From assembly GCA_027489245.1 (NCBI GenBank), contig JAIYAC010000003.1, positions 1 through 39,468 of the forward strand: a stretch of 39,468 nucleotides of DNA. Direction: 5' to 3'. A program made the position numbers and the translations under genes. Under the pieces are notes generated by a model. That model searched no databases, had not been told where the DNA came from, and saw nothing but the letters and a program-made list of their open reading frames with translations. Of this stretch, positions 31,509 to 39,336 are shown in pieces (positions within the stretch are counted from its first letter, which is position 1; each line of letters starts with the position of its first letter). The stretch comes from Neisseriaceae bacterium. Lineage in GTDB: Bacteria; Pseudomonadota; Gammaproteobacteria; Burkholderiales; Chromobacteriaceae.

Positions 31509-32369
31509 CTATTGTGGTGCCGCCGTGTGCTCGATGGTGATAGTGATTGCACCCATGGCTTTCACCAAGCTGATTCTAATTACTTTGTCCTCAAGTATCT
31601 TCTCAAGAGCAGGTGCTGGAGATCCCTCTTCGGTTTTGGTTTCTTGCAGTTGTTGTACTGACTCTGTTAGCCAGCCCAGTCGATCACTACCCGCCCATTC
31701 AGGAAAGATGTTCTTCGTGATAGCGCCGTATACGCTCATGTTGCCTAGTACAAGTGCGGGGTCGTCTTTTGGCATGAGCATGAACAAGCTGACTCGGTAG
31801 GGGTGCGTGGCATCTTCTCCGATAAGTTCCACGATGGTGAGTGCTTTGGTCTTGTCGGTCTGTCCCATCAGTCGATCCTTGTTTTTACCGAGCGGGGAGG
31901 ACTGTAGCGCTGGTAGAAACCCGTCCAGCCCGGCAAGGATCTGGTCTTTGCTCAAGCCAAGTGTCGGCGCCGATGGCGCTGGCGCTATTGCCTCCTGCAC
32001 TGCTGCAGGTGGCGTTGGTGTATTGACCGAAGCTGTATCCGATTGCGCGGTACCTGCCGCTGGCGTCAGAGCCGCCAAGTTGAAGAAAAACATGACTATG
32101 CCAGCCAGCACCAACAGTGCCAGCTTGAAGTCGATACGTGCAGTCTCTACAGGGTGTTCGGCAGCCTTGCGCAGAAGGGATGCTCGCTTGAAGAGGTATG
32201 CTGGCACGGCCACGATCCACAGAAGCAAGGCAGCTATTGCCCATCCCCCGGCATGGAGATTGAACAGGCCGCTTTCACCCGGGATTTGGCCAATCTTGTT
32301 GTGCGTGGCGTCGTAAAAGATGGCTGTGGCAGACAGGGAAAATACTGCAGCCAGGATGATTTCAATCAT
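31509..32369 (-). CDS. Membrane protein of unknown function (cargo)
   Basis: From the ATG at 32369, which overlaps the upstream stop as ATGA, it has 286 residues. Three hydrophobic segments lie at about 2-18, 42-62 and 83-101. A Pro/Ala/Thr-rich linker (about 102-140) and a globular C-terminal domain of about 145 residues follow. The linker and final domain are probably outside the cytoplasm. No family was recognised. With its own terminator and a late element behind it, the pair with the Cys-rich peptide looks like inserted cargo between head genes. Confidence 0.7.
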   Translation of the reverse strand: MIEIILAAVFSLSATAIFYDATHNKIGQIPGESGLFNLHAGGWAIAALLLWIVAVPAYLFKRASLLRKAAEHPVETARIDFKLALLVLAGIVMFFFNLAALTPAAGTAQSDTASVNTPTPPAAVQEAIAPAPSAPTLGLSKDQILAGLDGFLPALQSSPLGKNKDRLMGQTDKTKALTIVELIGEDATHPYRVSLFMLMPKDDPALVLGNMSVYGAITKNIFPEWAGSDRLGWLTESVQQLQETKTEEGSPAPALEKILEDKVIRISLVKAMGAITITIEHTAAPQ

Positions 32370-32539
32370 AACGAGCACACCCTTTTCGAGCGGCTTATTG
32401 TCCCATCTTGGCAGACAAACTTGCCGCCAGAACAGTGCGATACCCCGCCTTTCTTGCCTGAGCAGGGAGTGTTGCCACGTGCTTGCGCTTGTGAAACTAG
32501 CAGCGAGAGGGTGAACAAGGCGATTGAGAGCGTTTTCAT
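32366..32539 (-). CDS. Small secreted Cys-rich protein (cargo)
   Basis: From the ATG at 32539 it has 57 residues; the frame to 32620 crosses a terminator and is unlikely. A signal peptide is clear (MKTLSIALFTLSLLVSQAQA). The mature part has four cysteines (TPCSGKKGGVSHCSGGKFVCQDG, and a final VCS), probably two disulphides in the periplasm. It overlaps the membrane-protein gene as ATGA. A copy of AAAAGCGAAGT lies 43 bp upstream. Confidence 0.75.
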   Translation of the reverse strand: MKTLSIALFTLSLLVSQAQARGNTPCSGKKGGVSHCSGGKFVCQDGTISRSKRVCSL

Positions 32540-32603
32540 TCTTGCATTCTGACTGGGTATGCGATTTGTGTATTTTGAATGAAAAGCGAAGTAACAGGCA
32601 AAC

Positions 32604-32630
32604 AAAAAGCCCCGCATCAAGCGGGGCTTT
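32604..32630 (-). terminator. Terminator after the zinc-ribbon gene
   Basis: AAAGCCCCGC (32606-32615) and GCGGGGCTTT (32621-32630) form a ten-pair stem with a five-base loop. On the minus strand the run continues with TT (five T in all). It lies four bases after the stop codon of the gene ending at 32634. Confidence 0.9.
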
Positions 32631-32633
32631 ACA

Positions 32634-32831
32634 TTACCGGCGTTTTATCTGGTTTACCGTATCGCTCATGATAGCTATGGGATCCATCTGAGAGCCCAAG
32701 ATGGTTCGACACCATGGGCAACTATAGGTGACGCCTAAGTATTTTTTCCCTCCTATGCGTATGTCGATACCTTCACCGACTAGGTGGGTAGGCGTTTTTT
32801 CACATTTTGGGCATTTCGCAACTTTCAGCAT
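32634..32831 (-). CDS. Small zinc-ribbon protein
   Basis: From the ATG at 32831, with GGAG upstream, it has 65 residues. Two knuckles, KCPKCEK (about 6-12) and CPWCRT (about 38-43), make a classic zinc ribbon, with beta strands between them. It might bind nucleic acid or a protein partner. It follows the candidate immunity gene and precedes a terminator. It is AT-richer than the head genes, so it may belong to cargo rather than to virion functions. Confidence 0.65.
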   Translation of the reverse strand: MLKVAKCPKCEKTPTHLVGEGIDIRIGGKKYLGVTYSCPWCRTILGSQMDPIAIMSDTVNQIKRR

Positions 32832-32915
32832 TTTTTCAGATACTCCATGCAAAAAAGATATTTTGTCGCAGACATATCTGGGCGGCAACCAAATATCAAC
32901 TATGCATGTTTTTTG

Positions 32916-33233
32916 TTAGTTCACCTCTAGTGTATTCCCAGAAGTGATATCGTCTGACAGAGGCATAATGCAGTCGAGCGCAGACTGCCACTCTTCGTTC
33001 AGCAAGCAGAACTGGCTGACGATGGCTGCCAGCTCCGGCAGCGAGTGCAGCGGATTACGTACCTGGTACACCGTCGGCCAAGGGTGACTGGTTACTGTGC
33101 CATCACGCAAGGCGTCTTGTACCGCTAGTAGCACAAACGCTGCATCGCGGCCTGACAGCACGCCAGTGTCTGGGTCCCAGGTGAACTGCAGGCTCTTACC
33201 CGCGCCAAGCGGGTGGAAGTCAACTTGGTACAT
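32916..33233 (-). CDS. Candidate immunity protein for the MuF toxin
   Basis: The protein has 105 residues, soluble and acidic, with no recognised family (DFHPLGAGKSLQFTWDPDTG, then GRDAAFVLLAVQDALRDGTV). Its start lies 14 bases inside the end of the MuF-metallopeptidase gene, the tight coupling usual for toxin-immunity pairs. Assignment as immunity protein rests on that layout, not on homology. Confidence 0.55.
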   Translation of the reverse strand: MYQVDFHPLGAGKSLQFTWDPDTGVLSGRDAAFVLLAVQDALRDGTVTSHPWPTVYQVRNPLHSLPELAAIVSQFCLLNEEWQSALDCIMPLSDDITSGNTLEVN

Positions 33234-34956
33234 AGTGGTACAGCAGCCCCATCACCAGATCAAACATTTCGCGGTCATGCTCTACCAGCCTTACCAGCCG
33301 TGAAGCATTGCCGCCCAGTACATCTTCGAACGCCATGGTCATTACCTCCAGTGCGCCATGCTTCCCTTTGTATGCCATGCCGGCGTAGTTGTATACACGG
33401 CCTTGGTAAGGATTCACATAGTGATCCTCTTGAGCAACCTCGTCATCACCGTAATCTTTGTGACCGGTCAAGTCCCTTAGTCGGCGTAACGGATCGTTCT
33501 TGGTACGCCTGCGGTGCAGATCCTGAAAGAAGTTGTCCAGTTCTGGCAATGCATGCTGCAGGCGGTGAGTGTACTCGTGCAGAGCAGTGGAAAAGTTGCC
33601 AGCCAGGATAAAACCAGACCCTGCCCGTACATTCTCCACAATACCCCAGTCCCGGATTTTTACCCGAGATGCCGAGTTGTATAGCGTCAGATGAAGTCCC
33701 CGGGATGTAGATGTTTTAGTGAACAGCGGTCCAAGCTTGTCGGCTTCCCGAGTCCAGTCATCAGGGAACATCTGGCTAGCGGCTTGTACTAGTTTGGCCG
33801 CGTTATCGCTGTCGGCCACCCTGGACGGAGTCAGTGTTGGCCGAACTTCATTTACCTGGGCATGCAGGCGTTGCAGATAGTTTCCATCAATACCATCAGC
33901 CAGGAAGCGGTCAGCCTGCTTATGGCCGGCGGCAATCATGTCATCCAGCGTCTTCGGGCTTGAGCCGGTTTTCTTTGATGGTTTGCTGGCTGGCACGGGG
34001 CTGGGCGCGGGGGTGGCTTCCGGTGGCGCTGGGTCTGTCGGTTTTCTCTTTTGCTTAACCTCCCAGCTAAACACCACCTCAACATAGCTCAGTGTGTTCG
34101 GGTGTGCAGGCCACGGACAGGCCTCGCGGCTCGGGTATACGCCTGGGCCCAGCCCGTACTTGTCCGCCGTGGCGTGGGTGTCGCATACATCCCGTACCCG
34201 GTGGTTCACCGACAGCATGAAGCGCACGCCGGCCACGCCATCTGTCTGGAAGGCGCTAGCCATATAGGCCTCGCCGTGGGCACGGTTGATCTCGGTACGA
34301 AACACCCGCTCTGCCTGGTACACCACCCCCTTGCCGTTGACCGGGTCGGCCTCGCCGGTCATCAGGCTGCGCACCTTGCGAGACAGGATGCCGGCCTTGG
34401 CACCGTTGTATGCCATGGCCACGTCGTGCGGCACCCCCTGGCCGCTGCCCATCGTCCGCATCATGGCCTGGTGGGCGCTCTCACCGTTTATCACCGCGAA
34501 CTGGATGTGATCGGCCAGCGCAGCAGTGGCGTTTCGGTTCAGCCGCCACAGCCGGTCCGACAGCTGCAGGCCATCGTTGGCGACCAGCGCGCGCACGAAA
34601 GATATTGCCTGGTGATTGATGGCGAATAACTGGGAAGGGGGCAGCTCGCCGGCGAATGGCTTGGCGCCCAGCACCGCTGCTTCGCCAATCTTGCGGTAAA
34701 GCAGGCCGTCGCGCTGCTTTTCCAGCTCGGCCATCTGCTGGCGTATCTCGGTCAGGATCTGTTGCAGGTTATCCAGCGTCAGCAAATTGTCACCCCCACC
34801 GCTAACACGCTGGATCTGCTCGGCAATCGCCTCGCCGGCATCGTCGTAGATGGTCACCAGCTGCTCGATGGCCTCTGTGCCCAGCTGGTTGCGCTCGCGC
34901 ACCGCCTGCAGGGTGGCTTCGCGGATCTTGGCCGCGCGCTCCGCGTTAGTGGCCAT
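33220..34956 (-). CDS. MuF head protein fused to HExxH metallopeptidase-like domain
   Basis: The protein has 578 residues. The first part (about 1-300) is the MuF/SPP1 gp7 head morphogenesis domain, with RVFRTEINRAHGEAYM, VRDVCDTHATADKYG and CPWPAHPNTLSYVE. A Pro/Ser/Lys-rich linker (about 302-336) follows. The C-terminal domain (about 340-578) has H460-E461-Y-T-H464, an HExxH zinc motif, with possible third ligand E537 or E544 (GALEVMTMAFEDVLGG). This matches the layout of MuF polymorphic toxins, where a minor head protein carries a variable effector. The overlapping 105-residue gene may be its immunity partner. It lies directly after the portal, as expected for MuF. Confidence 0.85.
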   Translation of the reverse strand: MATNAERAAKIREATLQAVRERNQLGTEAIEQLVTIYDDAGEAIAEQIQRVSGGGDNLLTLDNLQQILTEIRQQMAELEKQRDGLLYRKIGEAAVLGAKPFAGELPPSQLFAINHQAISFVRALVANDGLQLSDRLWRLNRNATAALADHIQFAVINGESAHQAMMRTMGSGQGVPHDVAMAYNGAKAGILSRKVRSLMTGEADPVNGKGVVYQAERVFRTEINRAHGEAYMASAFQTDGVAGVRFMLSVNHRVRDVCDTHATADKYGLGPGVYPSREACPWPAHPNTLSYVEVVFSWEVKQKRKPTDPAPPEATPAPSPVPASKPSKKTGSSPKTLDDMIAAGHKQADRFLADGIDGNYLQRLHAQVNEVRPTLTPSRVADSDNAAKLVQAASQMFPDDWTREADKLGPLFTKTSTSRGLHLTLYNSASRVKIRDWGIVENVRAGSGFILAGNFSTALHEYTHRLQHALPELDNFFQDLHRRRTKNDPLRRLRDLTGHKDYGDDEVAQEDHYVNPYQGRVYNYAGMAYKGKHGALEVMTMAFEDVLGGNASRLVRLVEHDREMFDLVMGLLYHYVPS

Positions 34957-36334
34957 GGCTCACGCTGGTGACGCTGTCGCCTTTGCGGCCATTGCCCGGG
35001 GTGATCTTTACCGCCGGCGGCGCGTTGGGCTCGGAAGGGTAAGGGTCGTAGTGCGTGGCGTCGCTTTGCCGGCGAGACTCCACCGCATCAGCGTTGTAGC
35101 CTAATTCTTCCCAAACCATGGATGGCGGCAGGCCCAGCGCTTTCAGCTTCAGCGCACGGTCCGTGGTTTGCGTCAGGGTTTCGGTGCGTCGCTCGGCAAA
35201 GGTGATGGTGAACTGCTCGGCGTCCGGGTTGATGCCGCGCAGCAGTAGCTGCAGGCGAAAGCCGAACTCGTAGACCAGCGCCAGCACGTCCTGCAGTTGG
35301 TCAACTTCATCAAAGTAGTCCCGTTTCAGGTCTTCCAGGATGTCCCTGGCCATGCCGTCGGTGTAGCCCATCATGCCCTTGGGCAGCGGGGTGCCGGCGA
35401 AGAAAGAATCCAGCAGGTAGGTTACGTCGCCGATATCTCCCAGCGTGGCATCGCCCTGCACAGCAGTGACGCTGCCTTTCTTATTCAGGTAGAAGTCGGT
35501 GGTGATCAGGTCGCTGTTTGCCTCCACTCTATCCTGGTAGGCCTTCAACTCGGTCTCGGAGGCGCCTTCCAGCACGTGGCTGAGGCGAAGCGGTGCGCGG
35601 TGGCGTCTGCGCACCACCAGGTCGGTGTCCGTCATGCGCAGCTTGCGCCAGATTTCACGGCTGGCATCCAGGAACGGGCGCCCCAGCGCCGCCATGTCGT
35701 CGTGGTTGTCCGGATCCAGCCTGGCTACCGTCATCTGCCACAGCGGGAAGCTGGCCAGCTCGGTACCGCCCTGCACGTCCATCTGGGTATAAGCACGGGC
35801 GGGGTCGCTGAAGCGACCGTTCAGCGCCACATTGGGGCGTATGGTTTCGCTGGGCATACGCACTGCAGCGGCAACGTTGGCCGCATTGTCCAGCACCCAC
35901 TGGATAGGCAGGTTGCCCTCCATCAGCAGGCCGCGGGCATCGCTTTTCAGCTTCTGCGGGTTGTTCAGCTCCAGCCGGCGGACATAGGCCGTCCATTGCG
36001 ACTGCAGTTGGCTGCCCGGAGTGGCGTTCAGCATCACGATGCCGCCCCGAGTCACGTCCCGGGCGATGCGGTTGTGGATACGCTTAACACGGCCGTCCTG
36101 CTTATCCATCATCCGGATGTCGTTGATGATGGCGCGCAGTTCGTAGTCCACCGTCAACTGGCGGTAGATCGTCTTGATCTGGTTTTCTGGCGTGCCGCGG
36201 CGTCCGGCCTCGCTTGTGCTGGCGGTATTGCTGGCAATTTCGCTGGGCAGGGTGCGGTCGGTGGTGTCGGCCTGGCTGGCGACGTTCTGGCGCTGGTAGC
36301 CGAAGCGTCCCAGCAGGGAATCAAGCATGCCCAT
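34946..36334 (-). CDS. Phage portal protein
   Basis: From the ATG at 36334, which has GAGGA upstream, it has 462 residues; 36382 is also open. It forms the dodecameric DNA gate at one head vertex. The size, the place between terminase and MuF, and the core pattern (DYELRAIINDIRMMDK, SDARGLLMEGNLPIQW, PLPKGMMGYTDGMARDILEDLKRDY) support this. The C-terminus overlaps the MuF gene by 11 bases. Confidence 0.85.
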   Translation of the reverse strand: MGMLDSLLGRFGYQRQNVASQADTTDRTLPSEIASNTASTSEAGRRGTPENQIKTIYRQLTVDYELRAIINDIRMMDKQDGRVKRIHNRIARDVTRGGIVMLNATPGSQLQSQWTAYVRRLELNNPQKLKSDARGLLMEGNLPIQWVLDNAANVAAAVRMPSETIRPNVALNGRFSDPARAYTQMDVQGGTELASFPLWQMTVARLDPDNHDDMAALGRPFLDASREIWRKLRMTDTDLVVRRRHRAPLRLSHVLEGASETELKAYQDRVEANSDLITTDFYLNKKGSVTAVQGDATLGDIGDVTYLLDSFFAGTPLPKGMMGYTDGMARDILEDLKRDYFDEVDQLQDVLALVYEFGFRLQLLLRGINPDAEQFTITFAERRTETLTQTTDRALKLKALGLPPSMVWEELGYNADAVESRRQSDATHYDPYPSEPNAPPAVKITPGNGRKGDSVTSVSHGH

Positions 36335-36554
36335 GGTCAGGGTCCTCGGTAGTAGTAACAGACAGCACATCGCGCCAGCCATGAATCAGGCCGGCATCGA
36401 CCAGGTCACGAATGAACACGTCATCGCCGAACGCGGCACGCCACTGGTCGCGCATGCGGGCGGCGCGCTCGCGCTGCGCCGGCGTCAACGGTGACGCATT
36501 AGGTAGCACGGGGGCCTGGGCGGTACGTCGTGGCTTCTGGTCCTGGTAGCTCAT
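36321..36554 (-). CDS. Small protein between terminase and portal
   Basis: The protein has 77 residues. Helical and charged (SPLTPAQRERAARMRDQWRAAFGDDVFIRDLVD). It is linked by overlaps to TerL (one base) and to the portal gene (14 bases). Small genes at this place are common in Mu-like and P22-like phages, without known function. No family was recognised. Confidence 0.6.
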   Translation of the reverse strand: MSYQDQKPRRTAQAPVLPNASPLTPAQRERAARMRDQWRAAFGDDVFIRDLVDAGLIHGWRDVLSVTTTEDPDHGHA

Positions 36555-38212
36555 CAGTACACTCCCAGCAGTTGTTCGGCAGTGACTTGGCGGCTGCTAA
36601 TCACTGGTGGTACATAGCTGGCCACGCCGCGTGTCAGCAGTGCCCACACGCCGGCACAGGCCGCATCAAACAGGTCATCGCCTACTTTCGGGTTGGCCAT
36701 CTTGTAGCTGTTGTAGCTGGCACCCTGCACTGGCTTGGCTTTCAGGTTGCCCAGCTGGCGGATGAATTTGCCCCAGTCGCTGGCATCGGCCTGTACCTGG
36801 TTCAAGGCGGATGGCCCCCAGTGGGTATTAGCGGCGTTCTTGGCCTTGAGGGCATCGGTACCGTCGTCCACGTAGGGTATGGCCGCTTGGCCGTTGTGGA
36901 AGGCAGCTCGCAAGGCGCTGGCCATGCTGTGCTTGGTCATGCCTTCGAAGCGTATCGGGGCAAACGGCCAGTGCTGCCAGGTGCTGGCGGTGGACTGCCC
37001 GTCACCTATGCTGCGGCGGTCAACTTCGGTGAGCCCGTGGGCAAATAGCTTGTCGTTCAGGCTGGTGAGCATGCCCAGGCCGTAGGCGTCGCCATTGGCG
37101 TAGTCAGGACGGAAGTATTCCCACAGGCCCAGCAGGTCGCGCTCCACCACTGCATCGTCGGTGCCAGCCGGCCACGTCTTCACAAAGGGGAAGGTCACAA
37201 AGTTACCAACCTGCTCGCATACAACCAGCGCGGAACAGGAGGCATGGGCGCTTTCACCGTGGCCGGAGTGGTCATAGCCGAACGACAGAAGGCCGCGCTT
37301 GCGGTAACGCGCCCCGGGCAGGGGGCCGGCGGCTTCTAGCCCGGCCTGCAGCCCCACCGCCATGGCCCGGCGGATGTACTTCTCCCAGATCCAGTTCTGT
37401 GCGGCGGCGTTGATGCACAGGAACTGGCGGATGTATTCCGCTTCCGGCAGCTGGCTCTGCATCTCGAGCACAAAGGCTTCGTTCAGGATTCCCAGCTCGA
37501 TACCCAGGTACACGTCCACCGGTGGCAGGATGTGGTAACCGCCGGTCTCGATCAGGTGGCTCAGTACGTCGGCACCCTTGTGCACGCCGGTAATGCGGAT
37601 CTGCGGCTTGAAGCTCACCCCCTGATCAACACCCAGGCGGCGGGCGGAGCCCAGCATGGGTAGGAACCGGGAAAACAGGCGGTCGGCCGGCATGTCGTCT
37701 GTCTCCTCGAGGGAGGCGAACGAGATACCGTCACCGTCGATCTGGCTCATGATCCCATAGCAGGATGCCTTGCTGCCGTTGTGAAACTGGTACTTCAGGT
37801 CGGCAATCTGGCGCCGGCCGCTCTTGTAGGCAATCCAGCCGGTCAGGATCTCGCTGCGGCGGATCGCGTCCAGGTGGTAGGTAATGTTGGTCTGGCTCTG
37901 CTGTAGCCGTGGCGCCACGATGCCTTCTTCCTGGAATGGCGTGGTGGCCAGGAACTCCAGCCCGTACATCTCCTTTACCGCAGTCTTGCCCGTCCGTCGG
38001 CAGCTGAAGTCCACCGTATTCGGGTTGGCGTCCATTTCCAGCATCTTCAGCACTTGCATCGGGTCCAGATCCACGTTGTGGACGTGTTTGGCCCACAGCG
38101 CGTGTGGTTTGATGCCAGTGGCCGCATCTGGGCGTGCGTAGCGCATCACCTCTTCCTCGGCTCGGTGCTGGATTCTGATGCGCTGGGCTGCGCTGGTACG
38201 GTCGCCGCTCAC
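36554..38212 (-). CDS. Terminase large subunit
   Basis: The protein has 552 residues. It is the ATP-driven DNA-packaging motor and nuclease. Walker A variant CRRTGKT (71-77) follows DFS. The nuclease half has acidic motifs (SFGYDHSGHGES, NGDAYGLG and GDDLFDAACAGVW). It overlaps the upstream gene by ATGA and precedes the portal region, the standard packaging order. Confidence 0.92.
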   Translation of the reverse strand: MSGDRTSAAQRIRIQHRAEEEVMRYARPDAATGIKPHALWAKHVHNVDLDPMQVLKMLEMDANPNTVDFSCRRTGKTAVKEMYGLEFLATTPFQEEGIVAPRLQQSQTNITYHLDAIRRSEILTGWIAYKSGRRQIADLKYQFHNGSKASCYGIMSQIDGDGISFASLEETDDMPADRLFSRFLPMLGSARRLGVDQGVSFKPQIRITGVHKGADVLSHLIETGGYHILPPVDVYLGIELGILNEAFVLEMQSQLPEAEYIRQFLCINAAAQNWIWEKYIRRAMAVGLQAGLEAAGPLPGARYRKRGLLSFGYDHSGHGESAHASCSALVVCEQVGNFVTFPFVKTWPAGTDDAVVERDLLGLWEYFRPDYANGDAYGLGMLTSLNDKLFAHGLTEVDRRSIGDGQSTASTWQHWPFAPIRFEGMTKHSMASALRAAFHNGQAAIPYVDDGTDALKAKNAANTHWGPSALNQVQADASDWGKFIRQLGNLKAKPVQGASYNSYKMANPKVGDDLFDAACAGVWALLTRGVASYVPPVISSRQVTAEQLLGVY

Positions 38213-39168
38213 TGGCTACCACCGTTTTGCTGCTGGTACTCAATCAGCACAGGGTCGGCCTGCTTGCGGGCATTGGCACGCTCGGCCAGTACAGCTAGGG
38301 CTTGCAGCGAGGCGGCTTGCTTGGCCGCGTAATCTTCCAGCGAAAGGGTGGGCGGGCCATCGCCCTGGTTCAGGCGGCCCAGCTTCTGTTCTTCCTGGTC
38401 GATCACCTTGGGCGTCATACCCATGTCGGCCAGGCTCAGGTTGTTTCGGCTTAAGAACTCCTGCAGCGGCTTCAGTAGAGGGTGCGCTTTCACCTCCATG
38501 ATCTGGCGGCGTTCACCGGTAACCAGATCGTCGTACTCACCCAGCACCACATTGCCTTCGCGGTCTACCGCCCAGGCCGGCGTGGTCAGCTTCACACCGT
38601 CGGCAATGATGGTCTGCAGGATCTGCTGGATGATGGCGGTGATACTGGCCTGCATGCTGGCCATGATCGGCATCAGGTGCTTGGGGTTCTTCTGCTCGAA
38701 GGCCGCATGGGTAACCATGAACAGCTGGGTCTGTCGCACGCAGGCCGGCTGGCTACGGCAGTAATCGCGGTCCACGTCGCAGCTCGCACACGCTGGATAG
38801 CCATCTGGCTTGGCCGGAAAATACTGTGCCACCTCGGCATTCATGCCGTGCTTCATGGCATTGAAGCGGGTACGTTTCGCCTCTTCAGGGGTCGGGTGCC
38901 CGTCAAGGTTGCGCGCAGTAGCGGCCTTGCCTTCAGCTGTACGTGGCCCGGTAGCATTCGACCATGCCTTCAGCAGACCTTTATGGAATGGCGCCTGGCT
39001 ACAAGGTTGGCCGCAAATTGGACACGGCGCAGAATAGCGGTAAGGGTGATGCTCGGCGGACGGCTCATCCTCCACGACAGCCGGCGGCGCATCGAAAGTG
39101 CGACGGCAGGGTGTGCAGCGGAAGGTAACGGAATCTAGCGGGGAGGAAAGGTCGCGTTTCGTGGCCAT
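38209..39168 (-). CDS. Zinc-finger packaging protein, probable small terminase
   Basis: The protein has 319 residues. An N-terminal zinc-finger region has C18, C21, C49, C52 and C56, and a second Cys cluster lies about 137-152 (CASCDVDRDYC). A helical middle follows. It is the first late gene and directly precedes TerL, the usual place of the small terminase that recognises phage DNA. It is longer than most small terminases. The ATG at 39168 lacks a ribosome-binding site and lies six bases after a -10-like TGTAAT, so a leaderless message is possible. Confidence 0.65.
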   Translation of the reverse strand: MATKRDLSSPLDSVTFRCTPCRRTFDAPPAVVEDEPSAEHHPYRYSAPCPICGQPCSQAPFHKGLLKAWSNATGPRTAEGKAATARNLDGHPTPEEAKRTRFNAMKHGMNAEVAQYFPAKPDGYPACASCDVDRDYCRSQPACVRQTQLFMVTHAAFEQKNPKHLMPIMASMQASITAIIQQILQTIIADGVKLTTPAWAVDREGNVVLGEYDDLVTGERRQIMEVKAHPLLKPLQEFLSRNNLSLADMGMTPKVIDQEEQKLGRLNQGDGPPTLSLEDYAAKQAASLQALAVLAERANARKQADPVLIEYQQQNGGSQ

Positions 39169-39200
39169 GCTGCATTACAGCAGGTCCGCAGTCAGCGTTT

Positions 39201-39217
39201 CAGGGGTGGAAATGGCA
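39201..39217 (-). promoter_or_regulatory. Late promoter element, copy 3 (terminase block)
   Basis: This is an exact copy of TGCCATTTCCACCCCTG, again followed by AAA on the minus strand. A -10-like TGTAAT (39179-39174) lies 21 bases beyond it. It precedes the first late gene. Confidence 0.72.
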
Positions 39218-39227
39218 GGGCAGGGGG

Positions 39228-39256
39228 TTGACGGAAAAGCGAAGTGACTATAGTAT
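39228..39256 (+). promoter_or_regulatory. Outward sigma70-like promoter at the right end
   Basis: TTGACG (39228-39233), a 17-base spacer and TAGTAT (39251-39256; TATAGT overlaps at 39249) form a plausible promoter reading toward attR and the right tRNA-Asn. The motif AAAAGCGAAGT (39235-39245) fills its spacer, where a bound regulator would block it. The rest of 39169-39349 holds no gene. Confidence 0.6.
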
Positions 39257-39336
39257 TCGCACCTCTCAAGCGGCACGACGAACAAAACGTGTCGGTAGAG
39301 CAAAACTCAGCTCCACGGTTCGCAGCAAGACCGGAA

